A DNA stretch of 64,000 nucleotides from Candidula unifasciata (GCA_905116865.2 CAJHNH020002779.1:102001-166000); one strand, 5' to 3'; shown: positions 34,848-47,004, counted from the first letter of the stretch. Notes: generated by a model not told the origin, from the sequence alone. Made by a program: numbers and translations.

Positions 34848-36620
34848 CTGCAACAATCAAAAAGATACTGTTGTTGTTTGTGTGTAACTGCAACAATCAA
34901 AAAGATACTGTCGTTGTTTGTGTGTAACTGCAACAGTCAAAAAGATACCATAGTTGTTTGTGTGTAACTGCAACAACAATCAAAAAGATACTGTTGTTGT
35001 TTGTGTGTAACTTCAACAACAAATCAAAAAGATACTGTTGTTGTTTGTGTGTAACTGCAACAACAATCGAAAAGATATCATAGTTGTTTGTGTGTAACTG
35101 CAACAACAATCAAACATATATCATAGTTGTTTGTGTGTAACTGCAACAACAATCGAAAAGATATCATAGTTGTTTGTGTGTAACTGCAACAACAATCGAA
35201 AAGATATCATAGTTGTTTGTGTGTAACTGCAACAACAATCGAAAAGATATCATAGTTGTTTGTGTGTAACTGCAACAACAATCGAAAAGATATCATAGTT
35301 GTTTGTGTGTAACTGCAACAACAATCGAAAAGATATCATAGTTGTTTGTGTGTAACTGCAACAACAATCGAAAAGATATCATAGTTGTTTGTGTGTAACT
35401 GCAACAACAATCGAAAAGATACTGTAGTTGTATGTGTGTAACTGCAACAACAATGAAAAAGATACTGTAGTTGTTTGTGTGTAACTTCAAACAATCAGAA
35501 ACATACTGCAGTTGTTTGAGTGTAACTTCAAACAATGAGAAACATACTGCAGTTTGTGTGTAACTTCAAACAATCAGAAACATACTGCAGTTGTTTGAGT
35601 GTAACTTCAAACAATGAGAAACATTCTGCAGTTTGTGTGTAACTGCAACAACAATCAAAATACTGTAGTTTTTTAGGGTAACTTCAAACAATCAGAAACA
35701 TACTGCAGTTGTTTGTGTGTAACTTCAAACAATGAGAAACATACTGTAGTTGTTTGAGTGTAACTTCAAACAATGAGAAACATACTGTAGTTGTTTGTGT
35801 GTAACTTCAAACAATGAGAAACATACTGTAGTTTGTGTGTAACTTCAAACAATGAGAAACATACTGTAGTTGTTTGAGTGTAACTTCAAACAATCAGAAA
35901 CATACTGCAGTTGTTTGTGTGTAACTTCAAACAATCAGAAACATACTGCAGTTGTTTGAGTGTAACTTCAAACAATCAGAAACATACTGCAGTTGTTTGT
36001 GTGTAACTTCAAACAATGAGAAACATACTGTAGTTGTTTGAGTGTAACTTCAAACAATGAGAAACATACAGTAGTTGTTTGTGTGTAACTTCAAACAATG
36101 AGAAACATACTGTAGTTTGAGTGTAACTTCAAACAATGAGAAACATACTGTAGTTGTTTGAGTGTAACTTCAAACAATGAGAAACATACTGTAGTTGTTT
36201 GTGTGTAACTTCAAACAATGAGAAACATACTGTAGCTTGTGTGTAACTTCAAACAATGAGAAACATACAGCGGTTGTTTGTGCGTAACTTCAAACAATCA
36301 GAAACATACTGCAGTTGTTTGAGTGTAACTTCAAACAATGAAAAACATACTGCAGTTGTTTGTGTGTAACTTCAAACAATTAGAAACATACTGCAGTTGT
36401 TTGAGTGTAACTTCAAACAATGAGAAACATACTGCAGTTGTTTGAGTGTAACTTCAAACAATGAGAAACATACTGCAGTTGTTTGAGTGTAACTTCAAAC
36501 AATGAGAAACATACTGTAGTTGTTTGTGTGTAACTTCAAACAATGAGAAACATACTGCAGTTGTTTGTGTGTAACTTCAACAACAGTCAAAAACATTCTG
36601 TAGTTGTTTGTAACTTCAAC
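34848..36620. repeat. Minisatellite (40-43 bp) seeded by the 34847 splice acceptor
   Basis: About 40 or more units. Near the exon each reads, on the gene strand, a T-rich run ending TTGTTGCAG, then TTACACACAAACAACTA, the first 17 exon bases. Acceptor copies lie at 34888, 34928 and 34968, then about every 43 bp. From about 35470 the unit changes to a variant ending GTTTGAAG|TTACAC, keeping AG with a weaker tract. Sites at +40 and +80 shift the frame. The +120 site is in frame but meets TGA before the true exon. Confidence 0.95.
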
Positions 36621-36624
36621 AATC

Positions 36625-36960
36625 AATTGATGGGCACTCATAGAAAGAAGCAGAAAGACACACTAGGCAACATAAACATCGCAAAATATAGTTACCGTAT
36701 CGGGATTCAAACCGGCAACCGAACCTCTCACCTCCAAATGGCAACAAGCGTACTACGATCACAACTAACTAAGCAACTCTCCACCCACCCCCTTCCCCCT
36801 CAAGGTGTTCACGGTAACATGTCTATCGTAAAGCTTGAAATCCACAACTACGGAATATTGACAGAATCCATCTCAAACATTTGAATGACACCATATGTTA
36901 CACAAATGTTTATTAACGAAGCATATTAGTTAACGGAGCAAGAGAGCTGGCCAGAGACCC
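36625..36960. other. Intron sequence without recognised features
   Basis: Sequence beyond the acceptor-seeded array; nothing recognised. Confidence 0.4.
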
Positions 36961-36974
36961 AGTTTCTCGCAGAA

Positions 36975-37285
36975 ACGGTGAAGGTTTCGGTGGTTGCTTT
37001 GTGGGGAAAACAAGAGCAAGACAGAGACCCCATGCCTCCAGAGTGGGCATGCCGTAGTTGTCGACTAACTAGGGGCGTTCTTCAAATACGGAGTGCATTC
37101 GCCCGAGAGGCACCTTACCAACCCTGCACGCAAATAAACCAGGTCTGTAAAACCAATGTGCACTGTTAAACTGATGAGCACACAATACTCAGGTTCCAGA
37201 AGAAGACTGAAGTCCAGAAGAGAATGAACAACCAGAACTTTCCTCCAGAGTTTACAGCCGACGAACGCTTAGAAGAAGAAGATAA
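36975..37285 (+). mobile_element. SINE-like family C
   Basis: ggttgctttgtggggaaaac, catgcctccagagtgggcat, gtcgactaactaggggcgtt, acaatactcaggttccagaa and gtttacagccgacgaacgct, followed by a short agaagaagaa tail. Confidence 0.75.
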
Positions 37286-37910
37286 AGACATGCTATGATG
37301 AGAGCGACGTTCTGCAAAGTACCTGTTTCGTGATGTGAACTCTGTGTGACAGAGAGGTCTCTAGATAACTCACCGCCCCAAACACCCCTACCCCGTCGCT
37401 CCTTCTCACCTTTTGCACGTAAAAGTAAAGTCGGTAGTTGCGAACCAGCATCACTGCACACAGTTATAAACCATAAGTGCTCTGCTACCAGTACGGACAG
37501 CTAAGAAACTGCCCGCCTGTGTCGCCGTCCGAACGAAACTCCGAAGTTACAGAGACGTTCGTCCATTTACCCCAGAGTGTTATCTCTGGTACCCATTTCT
37601 AAAACAGCCAACCACCCCAAATTCAGGTGTGTTGATATAGCTATGAAAACGGAACAACCCGACCGAAAAAGCAGAAAGTAAATCGTTATAGCCACTAACG
37701 TTTGAGGTTCAAGATTTTACATTATTAGAAAAGGAATGAGTAAAAAAAAAATATAGAAGGAAAGTCTCCTCGTCTTTCATGGCCAAGTTGAAAAACACAA
37801 GCAGTTTAAGCGTGTGCGTGTTCAAAGAGATATACATGATTGCTTCCACACCTGCCATACATACTTCTTTCTTTAATATTCCCCATCAGGGGCGGATTTC
37901 CGGACGGAGT

Positions 37911-37911
37911 C

Positions 37912-37998
<87 letters not shown>

Positions 37999-38371
37999 TG
38001 AGAGAGAGAGAGTGAGAGAGAGAGAGAGTGAGAGAGAGTGAGAGAGAGAAAAGGAGAGAGAGAGTGAGGGAGAGAGTGAGAGAGAGAGTGAGAGAGAGAG
38101 TGAGAGAGAGTGAGAGATAGAGTGAGAGAGAGAGTGAGAGAGAGTGAGAGAGAGAGTGAGGGAGAGAGTGAGAGAGAGAAAAGGAGAGAGAGAGAGAAGG
38201 AGAGAGAGAGGAGAAGAGAGAGAGAAAAGGAGAGAGGGAGAGAAAAGGAGAGAGGGAGAGAAAAGGAGAGAGGGAGAGAAAAGGAGAGAGAGAAAAGGAG
38301 AGAGAGAAAAGGAGAGAGAGAAAAGGAGAGAGAAGGAGAGAGAGAGAGAGAGAGAAAAGGAGAGAGAGCTA
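37911..38371. repeat. (GA)n tract, about 460 bp
   Basis: Pure GA at first, then GTGAGA, GGGAGA and AAAAGGAGAGAG variants arranged in their own short repeats. Arg/Glu-rich plus frames and Ser/Leu minus frames across it are artefacts. Confidence 0.96.
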
Positions 38372-38504
38372 ACGAACTTTATTGTCAAAGGGTTAAGAAT
38401 TGGGTACGCAGGCCCGTCTAACATTCAGCCCTTTCAGGCCCACTCTTTATATACTGTTTTTTGATTCATACATCACAGCACAGATAATTATATATATCTA
38501 TATA

Positions 38505-38820
38505 TTAGTTAGTTAGTTAGTCTTTCCTCTTGTGTCGAGTGCGGCACACAGGGCAGAGGTCATGACTCTCCATGCATGGCGGTCCGTTGCAATCTGTTGT
38601 AGGTCTTGGAAGTTTGAGTGGCCCATGAGTGAGCCTTCCCTGATGATATTTCTACGTTGGGTTTCCCTTGGTCTTCCACGAGATCTTTTCCCCTGTGGTG
38701 TCCAAATGAGGGCTTGGTAAGGAAGTCTGGATTTATCCATTCTAAGGGCGTGGCCGACATAGTTCCAGCGGCGTTTTCGTATAAAATTAGACACATACTC
38801 ATATAATTCCACGACAACTA
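38505..38820 (-). mobile_element. LINE 3' end, second family
   Basis: Minus-strand frame 38812-38513: RRWNYVGHALRMDKSRLPYQ, GKRSRGRPRETQRRNIIREG and DRHAWRVMTSALCAALDTRG, ending at a stop followed by a (ttag/ctaa)n tail at 38505-38520. The best-preserved copy of this tail in the window; lacks the reverse-transcriptase core. Confidence 0.85.
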
Positions 38821-38824
38821 AGTC

Positions 38825-39285
38825 TTAATTAAAAAGGCTGGAAAGTGCTTTCAGTATATTTACATTACTGGACCTAATCTAATAATACTATGTCTAAGAG
38901 GTAGATCAAAATAAACATCGTTAACAAGCAAATATTAATTACAAACTAGAGACCACACCGCAGATACAGATAATCTATTTCAAGCGAAAAAAAGAAGAAG
39001 AAGAATTACAAACACTGGTGTGCGCTTGACTGGCACCTATTCTTTAAAACAATAAGAACTTTTAGGTTTAAAAAGAAAAGAAAAAAAAAAAAACATCAAA
39101 AGGAATTATACTATGTACTTAGCATACTATAATCTTCTAAGGGAACATGTAGTCTGAAGCGAGACAATACAGACAGAGAACCAGGCAGGCAGACAGACAC
39201 ATTCTTGGTGCAGATTTGTCCTGTCTCGAATGAAGATCAACCCTCTTCATATTTTCTTCTAATATGTCAATCACTCACGATTCAT
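38825..39285. other. AT-rich intron sequence without recognised features
   Basis: Nothing recognised apart from short A-rich runs. Confidence 0.4.
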
Positions 39286-39289
39286 TGCC

Positions 39290-39545
39290 TCTTTAGGGAG
39301 AGACAATATATTGTATTCAGACTAAAGACAGGGCACAACAGATTTCGTCAACATATGTTTAAACGTTTCGGTGTAGAAAACACGGAGACGTGTCCCTGCA
39401 GCGTGGCACCCGAAAATGCTGACAGCAGAGACGCAATCTGGGCTGTTCCAACCACAATGAAGATAAAACTGTATGGCAGACGAGAAGATATGGACTGCAC
39501 GATAGGTTACCAGCCTCCTGATATGTTTTCTGACAGAAGGATCGA
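39290..39545 (+). mobile_element. Jockey-like LINE 3' end with GAA tail
   Basis: Plus-strand frame YIVFRLKTGHNRFRQHMFKR followed by ENTETCPCSVAPENADSRDA. The same LRTGHNRLR..CxC..ETxxH block occurs at 46440 and 60660. It is the zinc-knuckle-like end of a jockey-type LINE, followed directly by a long (GAA)n. Confidence 0.75.
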
Positions 39546-39786
39546 AGAAGAAGAAGAAGAAAGAAAAAGAAAAAGGAGGAGAAGGAGAAGAAGAAGAAGA
39601 AGAAGAAGAAGAAGAAGAAGAAGAAAAAGAAAAAGAAAAAGAAGAAGAAGAAGAAGAGAAGAAGAAGAAAAAGAAGAAGAAGAAGAAGAAGAAGAAAAAG
39701 AAGAAGAAGAAGAAGAAGAAGAAGAAGAAGAAGAAGAAGAAGAAGAAGAAGAAGAAGAAGAAGAAGGAGGAGGAGGAGGAGGAGGT
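39546..39786. repeat. (GAA)n-(GGA)n microsatellite
   Basis: About 240 bp of GAA with GGA and AAA variants and a terminal (GGA)6-7. It begins where the LINE tail ends, so it is probably an expanded LINE tail. Confidence 0.95.
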
Positions 39787-40014
39787 TACTTCATTTTTTG
39801 AGTTTCCATCCATGAGTTTCATCTGTCACTCCGTCGTCCGTTTTGCTTTCTTATTTCTATCATCTCCTTCCTTTCTTACTGTCACCTCCTCCTTTCAGAC
39901 GTCTTGCTGTATCTTTCTCTTTCGAGTTTCATAACCACTGACCTGCCATTTCATTGCCAATTTACTGTTTTCCTGTTTTACCTTCTCCTTATGCGCGCTG
40001 TATCAAATAAGACA

Positions 40015-40200
40015 CCCTCTTACACCAGTGGCCCATCAGCCAGGTGATGCTAGACATACTGTTTAGACCAATCGACACTGGGTAGGCAACACAATCTAAG
40101 CCGCATTTGCTTCCCAAGATATCACTCGGTACCCGTTAACAACTGAGTCGACCAGGCAGCCAACGACGGGTAATTCAGCGTCCAGATATCACTTGGATAT
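40015..40200 (-). mobile_element. SINE family A, old copy
   Basis: Diverged blocks: cagccaggtgatgctagac, tttgcttcccaagatatcac, tcggtacccgttaacaactg and agtcgaccaggcagccaacg. Confidence 0.55.
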
Positions 40201-40289
40201 CTGCTATTTTTGGTCTGATACTGGACAAGGTCTACTGAGATCACTCCGCTTCAAGCTGGCAGCGCTGCTTTGGGTAAATTATACACTGG

Positions 40290-40570
40290 TCTCCCCATTT
40301 ACATACAGCTACACACTAGCTCGCTTCTGACTGGACGACCTGCTGACCACCTCACCTCTGATAGGTCAGCCTCGAGCGATCCGACCTTCACACAAGGTCA
40401 CGGGGCTGTTCCGCAGTCGCGCTCATACCACGTGTTGTATATTTCACCACGCCAGAGCTTTTAACGCCTTTAAAAAATTTAGATACTGGGTCTAACCCAC
40501 AACCCCACTAGAGAGTGACAAAATCTATGTCACAGGCCGTCTCTTTCTCGGAAATAAAAACGTAAATGCC
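40290..40570 (+). repeat. Dispersed repeat, family E
   Basis: Same block order as 29775-30075: cacactagctcgcttctgac, gttgtatatttcaccacgcc, atactgggtctaacccacaa and ctatgtcacaggccgtctct ttctcgg. The pyrimidine motif is short here. Confidence 0.7.
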
Positions 40571-40719
40571 AGACAACAGACTGCGGCACCCATAACCTCG
40601 ACCACAGGACCTAAAATAACTTATCAATGGAGTTGACCTACAAACGGTGGTGTGTACATGGGGAGACCATCGTATAAATAACCCTGCTTTGTTTTCATGA
40701 CTGTTAACACTGCAAATCC

Positions 40720-40950
40720 TGTTTATTACAAGAGTCCAATAAGTGAGAGCTTTCTTCAAAGCGGAGTATATCTGCCTGAGATGCCAGATGTCTGCATACA
40801 AATGAGTCAGATCTGTAAAACGGATCTGCACGCAACACTTTAGATTATGGAACAGGGCTAGAGTCCAGAAGTGAACGAACAACCAGAACTTTTCGCCAAA
40901 GTATACAGCCGGTGAATGCGAAGAAAAAGAAGAGGCAGAATTAAAAAGTA
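40720..40950 (+). mobile_element. SINE-like family C, 3' part
   Basis: gcggagtatatctgcctgag, aaatgagtcagatctgtaaa acggat, cgaacaaccagaacttttcg and gtatacagccggtgaatgcg, with a short gaagaaaaagaag tail. The 5' third is missing. Confidence 0.75.
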
Positions 40951-41679
40951 AAGGACGTTGCTGCGATTAGCCTTCATCAGCAAATAAAAACAACACAACA
41001 CACACAAATGTACACTAACTATGAAATGACTACATCGGAAGTAAAAATATTCACACTCTGTTCTCCACCCGCGCCCCCCTCCCCCACCCGCATGGGAATT
41101 CCCAAATCAAACGTGTGCACATTTCACTCTAATCGCTCCCTCCCGTAACCCACCTTACGCGCCGCCCCCTTCACAACACACGCAGCGTCTTTTTATTTTT
41201 TAACCCTCGCTTCGTCTTCGGTGTTTGAAACAGATTGTCCCAGCTGTGTTCTAATGCTCCTTTAATGCGCTTCTAATTGCTATCTTTTTTGGCTACTTGC
41301 GGTTCTGGCTTGAGAGATATACACAGCGCTAACTTGAATCCGCTGTCTGTTTCGTTTATCAGAAAGTGTGTTGCATTAAGAATTCCGAAACCATTGCAGG
41401 AGGAAAAAGAAGGTAGGCATGTTCGTCTGGCGCCGACTATGGTAAAAGAATTCACAATGATAAAGTCTTTCCGCTGGGAAGCTTCTAGATCCAATCTGAT
41501 GGCAGGGGGGAAAAGGTGTGCGCGCGTGTGTGAAAAGGGGTGGGGGAGCGGGGTCCAATGTCCCTTAACAAGCATGCCATAAAAGAACTTAATGAAATTA
41601 GATGTGTTGGGCGGAAAGGTACTGCAGCCAGCTGTAAACCATAAGACAATATGTCAAAACACTTTTAAAGTTAAACAGG

Positions 41680-41756
41680 AGGAGGAGGAGGAGGAGAAGG
41701 AGAAGAAGAAGAAAAAGAAGAAGAAGAAGAAGAAGAAGAAGAAGAAGAAGAAAAAA
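41680..41756. repeat. (GGA)n-(GAA)n microsatellite
   Basis: Starts near the end of a faint family C remnant (ggcggaaaggtactgcagcc, about 41612). The minus-strand Ser/Phe frames are repeat products. Confidence 0.9.
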
Positions 41757-42474
41757 TGAGCAAAATGTACGGCCAAAAAAAAAAATATATGGTAAGCATA
41801 GCAGTGTGTTTCAAATGTATCGACAGACAACAAACAATGCGGATTAAGAAGAATAATAAAACCAGATCTGGCGCCAATAAACAAGGGTAACAGATCTGGG
41901 TCTAACATCAGAGGAAGGCACTGCCAAGGGTAGACTAATCAAAATACAGATACGATGTAACTGCGGCAACACGTGGGGCCTTGCAAGTGAAACTTAACAT
42001 TAGTGACCCTACCAACCGAAACTACAGGGGTTTAGATTGGGTTCAGAGGCAAGGTATTATCCAACTTAGACAGGCAGACAGACAATTAGAGGACAATTAC
42101 GTTTTGGGGGTGGGGGGGGGGAGACCTCCGTAGAGAAGTAAAGCAGTCTGTGTCGTCCTTCATAAGCTGTGGATTCGATATCGGAATCGTTGGGCTTGCG
42201 AATGCAAGTGGTTTTGGGTGGGCCCTACAGATTCGTTGTTGGCTCCTCAGAGTTCGTGCTTTGTGCAGTGCCCTCGCGGATGACTAATATTTTGCATAAA
42301 AAATGCCTTAAAAGAGAACTAAACGGTTAGGGGTGAACAAATTTAGCCCCCTCCCCCAACATTCTGGAGGAGGGGGGGAAAAAGGGGGGGGGGGGGTTCT
42401 CAAGGTCACCACGATTTCTGTGCGTCTGTTTCCTGGAAGATAGTCTGCAAATCCTGAAAACTGTTCCGTAGGCA

Positions 42475-42750
42475 TTTTTTTTTAACCACACTGACTTGGG
42501 TTTTCCCCCAAGATCTGCGTTTTTATTTGATGCCTTGGGTTTAGATTTAGGAATCTTGATTTTTTTTTTTTTTAATATTCTTGCATAAAAGTTGAGTAAA
42601 TGTTTCGTTTCCTTACTATAAAATTTGACTTTTTAGCATTCTTGCGGGGTGGGGGGAGGGGTTGTTCTTTGTTTATGTATTCCTGAGTTTGTTGGTCAGC
42701 CTAGCATAGGTTTTGATTACAATCTCATTGGCAGTCCTGCACTGATGAGT
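42475..42750. mobile_element. hAT-like family G, diverged copy
   Basis: Contains atcttgatttttttttt, aaagttgagtaaatgtttcg, ttgttctttgtttatgtatt and ctcattggcagtcctgcac, matching the interior and right end of 45531-46145. One copy only of the segment amplified there. Confidence 0.65.
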
Positions 42751-43798
42751 CGGTCCCAGAGGAGCGGTGGTCGGGGAAAAAGTGAACATACCAGATGATG
42801 CTGCAATTTTGCCCTCTCCTGCATTTCGTTGTTGTTAGCCGTAGTTCTTATTTTTTTAATGTTAACCTTTTTCTCATGCAGTTTCTTCTTCTTCGACTGC
42901 TCCCTCTTCTAAATCTTCTTTATTCTCCCTCCCCTCTTCTTCTTCAATGTAATCTCAGCCGGAAAGTGCTGGTTGTTCATCCGCCTCAGGACTGTGTGTT
43001 GCGTGCACTTCTGTTTTACAGATCTCACTCCTCCTCTTTAGCTTCAGCTGTTTTCTGATTTAGCATCCACCACTTCTCATTATATCTTTCGTCGTTCAGA
43101 GTCGTTATTTTGTCACCAGCTGCTTGTTATTCTTTTTTTCCCCCACGCCTTATTTTTTTTTAAATTTTTATTCCTGGATTCTTCTTCATTTTGTATTGCT
43201 TTCTTGTCTTCTTTTTTTTTAACCTTCTTCATTTCTTTCTTTCCTTCAGGTAATAATGTATCCTCCTTCTCTTGCCCCTTTATTTTCTTATTGTTTTGAT
43301 TGCCTCCATCCCTTTGTCCCTCATCCCAAGTCGACACCTACAACTTTTCGTTTCCCTGACCCCCCCCCCCCCCTCTTAACTTTCACATCTCCATACACAT
43401 GTACTCACTTCTTCTTCTTATTATTATTATTACTATTATTCTGTCTTTCTGTTTCTTCTGCCTCTGTAATTCTGTTGTCTTCCTTTCTCTTCTTCTGTCT
43501 TTATTTATCTGTCTTTATTTATCTGTCTTTATTTATCTGTCTTTCATCCAGTAATTGACGTATTTTTTTCCTTTTCCATTTGTATTCCTCTTCAAATTAC
43601 ATTTTCTGGTTCCTTTCATCAACTCCCTCACCCTCGCACCCACACTTAAATCTACCTCCTCAATGACTGTTTTTCCTCTGCAACGAAGCCACGCTACATA
43701 ACTTCCACATCTTCACACAGAACTTCTTCTTTCTTTCAATCCTCGTTCTTTCTACCTTTCTCTTTTTCTTTCTTTCGCCCAGTTACTGGTTTATCCTT

Positions 43799-44353
43799 TG
43801 TTCCCATCTTGGCCCCTCTCACTCGTACGTTTTCTGGTTCCCATCTTGGCCCCTCTCACTCGTACGTTTTCTGGTTCCCATCTTCGCCCCTCTCACTCGT
43901 ACGTTTTCTGGTTCCCATCTTGGCCCCTCTCACTCGTACGTTTTCTGGTTCCCATCTTCGCCCCTCTCACTCGTACGTTTTCTGGTTCCCATCTTGGCCC
44001 CTCTCACTCGTACGTTTTCTGGTTCCCATCTTCGCCCCTCTCACTCGTACGTTTTCTGGTTCCCATCTTGGCCCCTCTCACTCGTAAGTTTTCTGGTTCC
44101 CATCTTCGCCCCTCTCACTCGTACGTTTTCTGGTTCCCATCTTGGCCCCTCTCACTCGTACGTTTTCTGGTTCCCATCTTCGCCCCTCTCACTCGTACGT
44201 TTTCTGGTTCCCATCTTCGCCCCTCTCACTCGTACGTTTTCTGGTTCCCATCTTCGCCCCTCTCACTCGTACGTTTTCTGGTTCCCATCTTGGCCCCTCT
44301 CACTCGTACGTTTTCTGGTTCCCATCTTGGCCCCTCTCACTCGTATGTTTTCT
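43799..44353. repeat. 37-bp minisatellite with alternating variants
   Basis: 15 units of ttcccatcttggcccctctc plus actcgtacgttttctgg. A G/C variant (cttgg or cttcg) alternates over most of the array, suggesting expansion as a 74-bp dimer. 37 is not a multiple of three and the unit has no stop in the plus frames, so several frames of up to 196 codons run across it; none has coding support. Confidence 0.95.
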
Positions 44354-44369
44354 GGTTCCTGTCTTAAAC

Positions 44370-45520
44370 CCACGTCTTTCCTTACCACAGCGAAACCAAT
44401 AACCTCAACTCTGAAATGTCCACACATAACCTCTCCTTCTTCTTCTTCTGTCTTTCTTGTAATCTTTCTTTCCTTCTCTTCTTCCACTGAACCTCCTCTT
44501 CCCTTCTTCTTTCACCCAGTTACTGGTTCGTCTTTCTTTCCTATCTTCATCCCTCTCCCTCGAAACATTCACTGGTTTTGGTAATCAACTCCATCATCAA
44601 CCCCTTCATCCCACATAAACCCCACACTTAAACCCATCTCTTCCTTGATCGTTTACCTCAGCACCGAAACGCAGCGTTTCAACTTTCACCTCCTTACAGA
44701 TGCTCTTTCCTTCCAGACATCCTTATCAGCCGATCAAACAATTTAACTCCCCTTCTACCTTATATCCTAAACATGGCGCCCTCGCACGTTCCACAAACCA
44801 CGCTAATTAAATAAACAACCGTGGCAACGTAAATATGCCGTGGTGTTTCGAATTAGCAGACCAAATAATAATATGCCTTCCTTTCTGCCGACCTCCCTGG
44901 GTCGGTTTTTCACAACAATTTCGCATGTTTCATCTGGGATGCTAAAACAGTTTACAGAAGTGTAATCTACTTCGCACATTCCCGCGAAATCCTTTCGACA
45001 AGCTGGGATTACTTTAGCAGGCGCGTCCAGATTTCACTACCTTTCTCCGCACATTCTCCGCGTCACGTGATAAGACTAGCGTGTTTCAAAGGTAGTGAAA
45101 AGTGAGAGGATATACTTCATTGCACTTAGTTGTATTCCATAAGACTCGGTCTCTCTCCGCAGAACAGCTAGCCGCCTGCCAACAGCGTCGCACAAAACAC
45201 AAACCCCGTAGCTCCGATGAGGACGCCTCGGGATCTTCGTTAAAAATGCACCCATCAACAGAACGATGCAGCTGGGAAACGAATACAGGACCTTCAGAGG
45301 TCTGGCCCAACGGCTTGAGGACTTCGCCAATGAGACACCAAAGACCTGCGTATGAAAACCGCTTACCAACCAAACAGGACTGCACCTGACACTCTGAAGT
45401 ACTGTACTTCCTGCTGGCGCACACAGACAGAACCTTGGGACACTCATTTGGACCACCTGGTTTTCTGTTCCTTTATGAGGTGATGGCAAAAACTTTTTCT
45501 TACCTGACGAAGGTAGAAAG
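44370..45520. other. Pyrimidine-rich, then mixed intron sequence
   Basis: 42,850-44,760 is broadly CT-rich on the plus strand and includes a diverged relative of the 37-bp unit near 44540-44580. No exon recognised between 44370 and 45520. Confidence 0.4.
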
Positions 45521-45530
45521 CAGGGCTGCC

Positions 45531-46145
45531 AATGCTGGGTCCCCCCCCCCCCCCCCAGATCTGGTTTTTTCTTAGAGGCCTCAGGGAAATCTGGGAGTTT
45601 TTTTTTTTTTTTTATATATATCCTTATATAAAAGTGGTAAATGTTTCGTTTCGTAACTATAAATTTTGTACATTTTAACAATCTGGTTTTTTTTTGTTTT
45701 TTTGTTCATTGTCTATGTATTGCTTGGGTTTTTTGTTTGTTCATTGTCTATGTATTGCTTGGGTTTTTTGTTTGTTCATTGTCTATGTATTGCTTGGGTT
45801 TTTTGTTTGTTCATTGTCTATGTATTGCTTGGGTTTTTTTGTTTGTTCATTGTCTATGTATTGCTTGGGTTTTTTGTTTGTTCATTGTCTATGTATTGCT
45901 TGGGTTTTTTGTTTGTTCATTGTCTATGTATTGCTTGGGTTTTTTGTTTGTTCATTGTCTATGTATTGCTTGGGTTTTTTGTTTGTTCATTGTCTATGTA
46001 TTGCTTGGGTTTTTTGTTTGTTCATTGTCTATGTATTGCTTGGGTTTTTTGTTTGTTCATTGTCTATGTATTGCTTGGGTTTTTTGTTTGTTCATTGTCT
46101 ATGTATTGCTTGGGTTTTTTGTTTAAATTCCCATTGGCAGCCCTG
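45531..46145. mobile_element. hAT-like family G element with internal minisatellite
   Basis: 615 bp with inverted ends cagggctgccaatg and cattggcagccctg and a perfect 8-bp target duplication gtagaaag (45523-45530, 46146-46153). About 400 bp of the interior is a 35-36-bp array (see 45712-46125). No transposase frame. Confidence 0.93.
45712..46125. repeat. 36-bp minisatellite inside a MITE
   Basis: About 12 nearly identical copies of gttcattgtctatgtattgc ttgggttttttgttt. Other family G copies hold this segment once (ttgttctttgcttctgtatt at about 28096; reverse complement at about 32880), so it amplified after this copy inserted. Confidence 0.95.
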
Positions 46146-46163
46146 GTAGAAAGGGAGGCAGAG

Positions 46164-46392
<229 letters not shown>

Positions 46393-46439
46393 GAGAAATG
46401 CTAACAATCCTAACCTGCACATCCGTGCCACTTTTGGTT

Positions 46440-46639
46440 TCTCAATTATAAAATATAAAACTACAAATCACTGTTACTGTGGAACAGGGCAAAACCGATT
46501 ACGTAACCACATGTACACAAAATTCAAGATAGGCGTATCAACCATGTGCACTTGTGGAAAGATGACACAGACAGAAGAACATGTACTCAAGGACTACACC
46601 AAATTTGACAAATTAAGGCAAACCTTGACTCGAATTACC
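46440..46639 (+). mobile_element. Jockey-like LINE 3' end
   Basis: Plus frame: GQNRLRNHMYTKFKIGVSTM, CTCGKMTQTEEHVLKDYTKF and KLRQTLTRITKTCEILRIKS. Same family as 39290 and 59905. Its last about 44 bases are the unit of the following array. Confidence 0.8.
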
Positions 46640-46910
46640 AAGACCTGTGAAATTCTGAGAATCAAGTCAAGGTTCGAGTTACCAAGATATGTGAAGTTCT
46701 GAGAATCAAGTCAAGGTTCGAGTTACCAAGATATGTGAAATTCTGAGAATCAAGTCAAGGTTCGAGTTACCAAGATATGTGAAATTCTGAGAATCAAGTC
46801 TAGATTCGAGTTACCAAGATATGTGAAGTTCTGAGAATCAAGTCAAGGTTCGAGTTACCAAGATATGTGAAGTTCTGAGAATCAAGTCAAGATTCGAGTT
46901 AACCAAAAAC
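46640..46910. repeat. 44-bp minisatellite made from a LINE end
   Basis: About six copies of gttcgagttaccaagatatg plus tgaagttctgagaatcaagt and caag. The first copy is the tail of the LINE at 46440, so the element's 3' end has been amplified. Confidence 0.9.
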
Positions 46911-47004
46911 GTAATGAGTATACATGAATCAAGAATCTATATAAGCTACATTAAAAAGAAAAGAAAAAAAGTTATGAGAAACAAGGAGAGATTTCAGTTG
47001 TCAA

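Noticed and set aside
37873..38464. Arg/Glu repeat frames that might be the RE-repeat region of RERE
   Set aside because: They are products of a pure (GA)n tract in the intron between two ELM2/SANT exons, in the wrong position and mostly the wrong strand.
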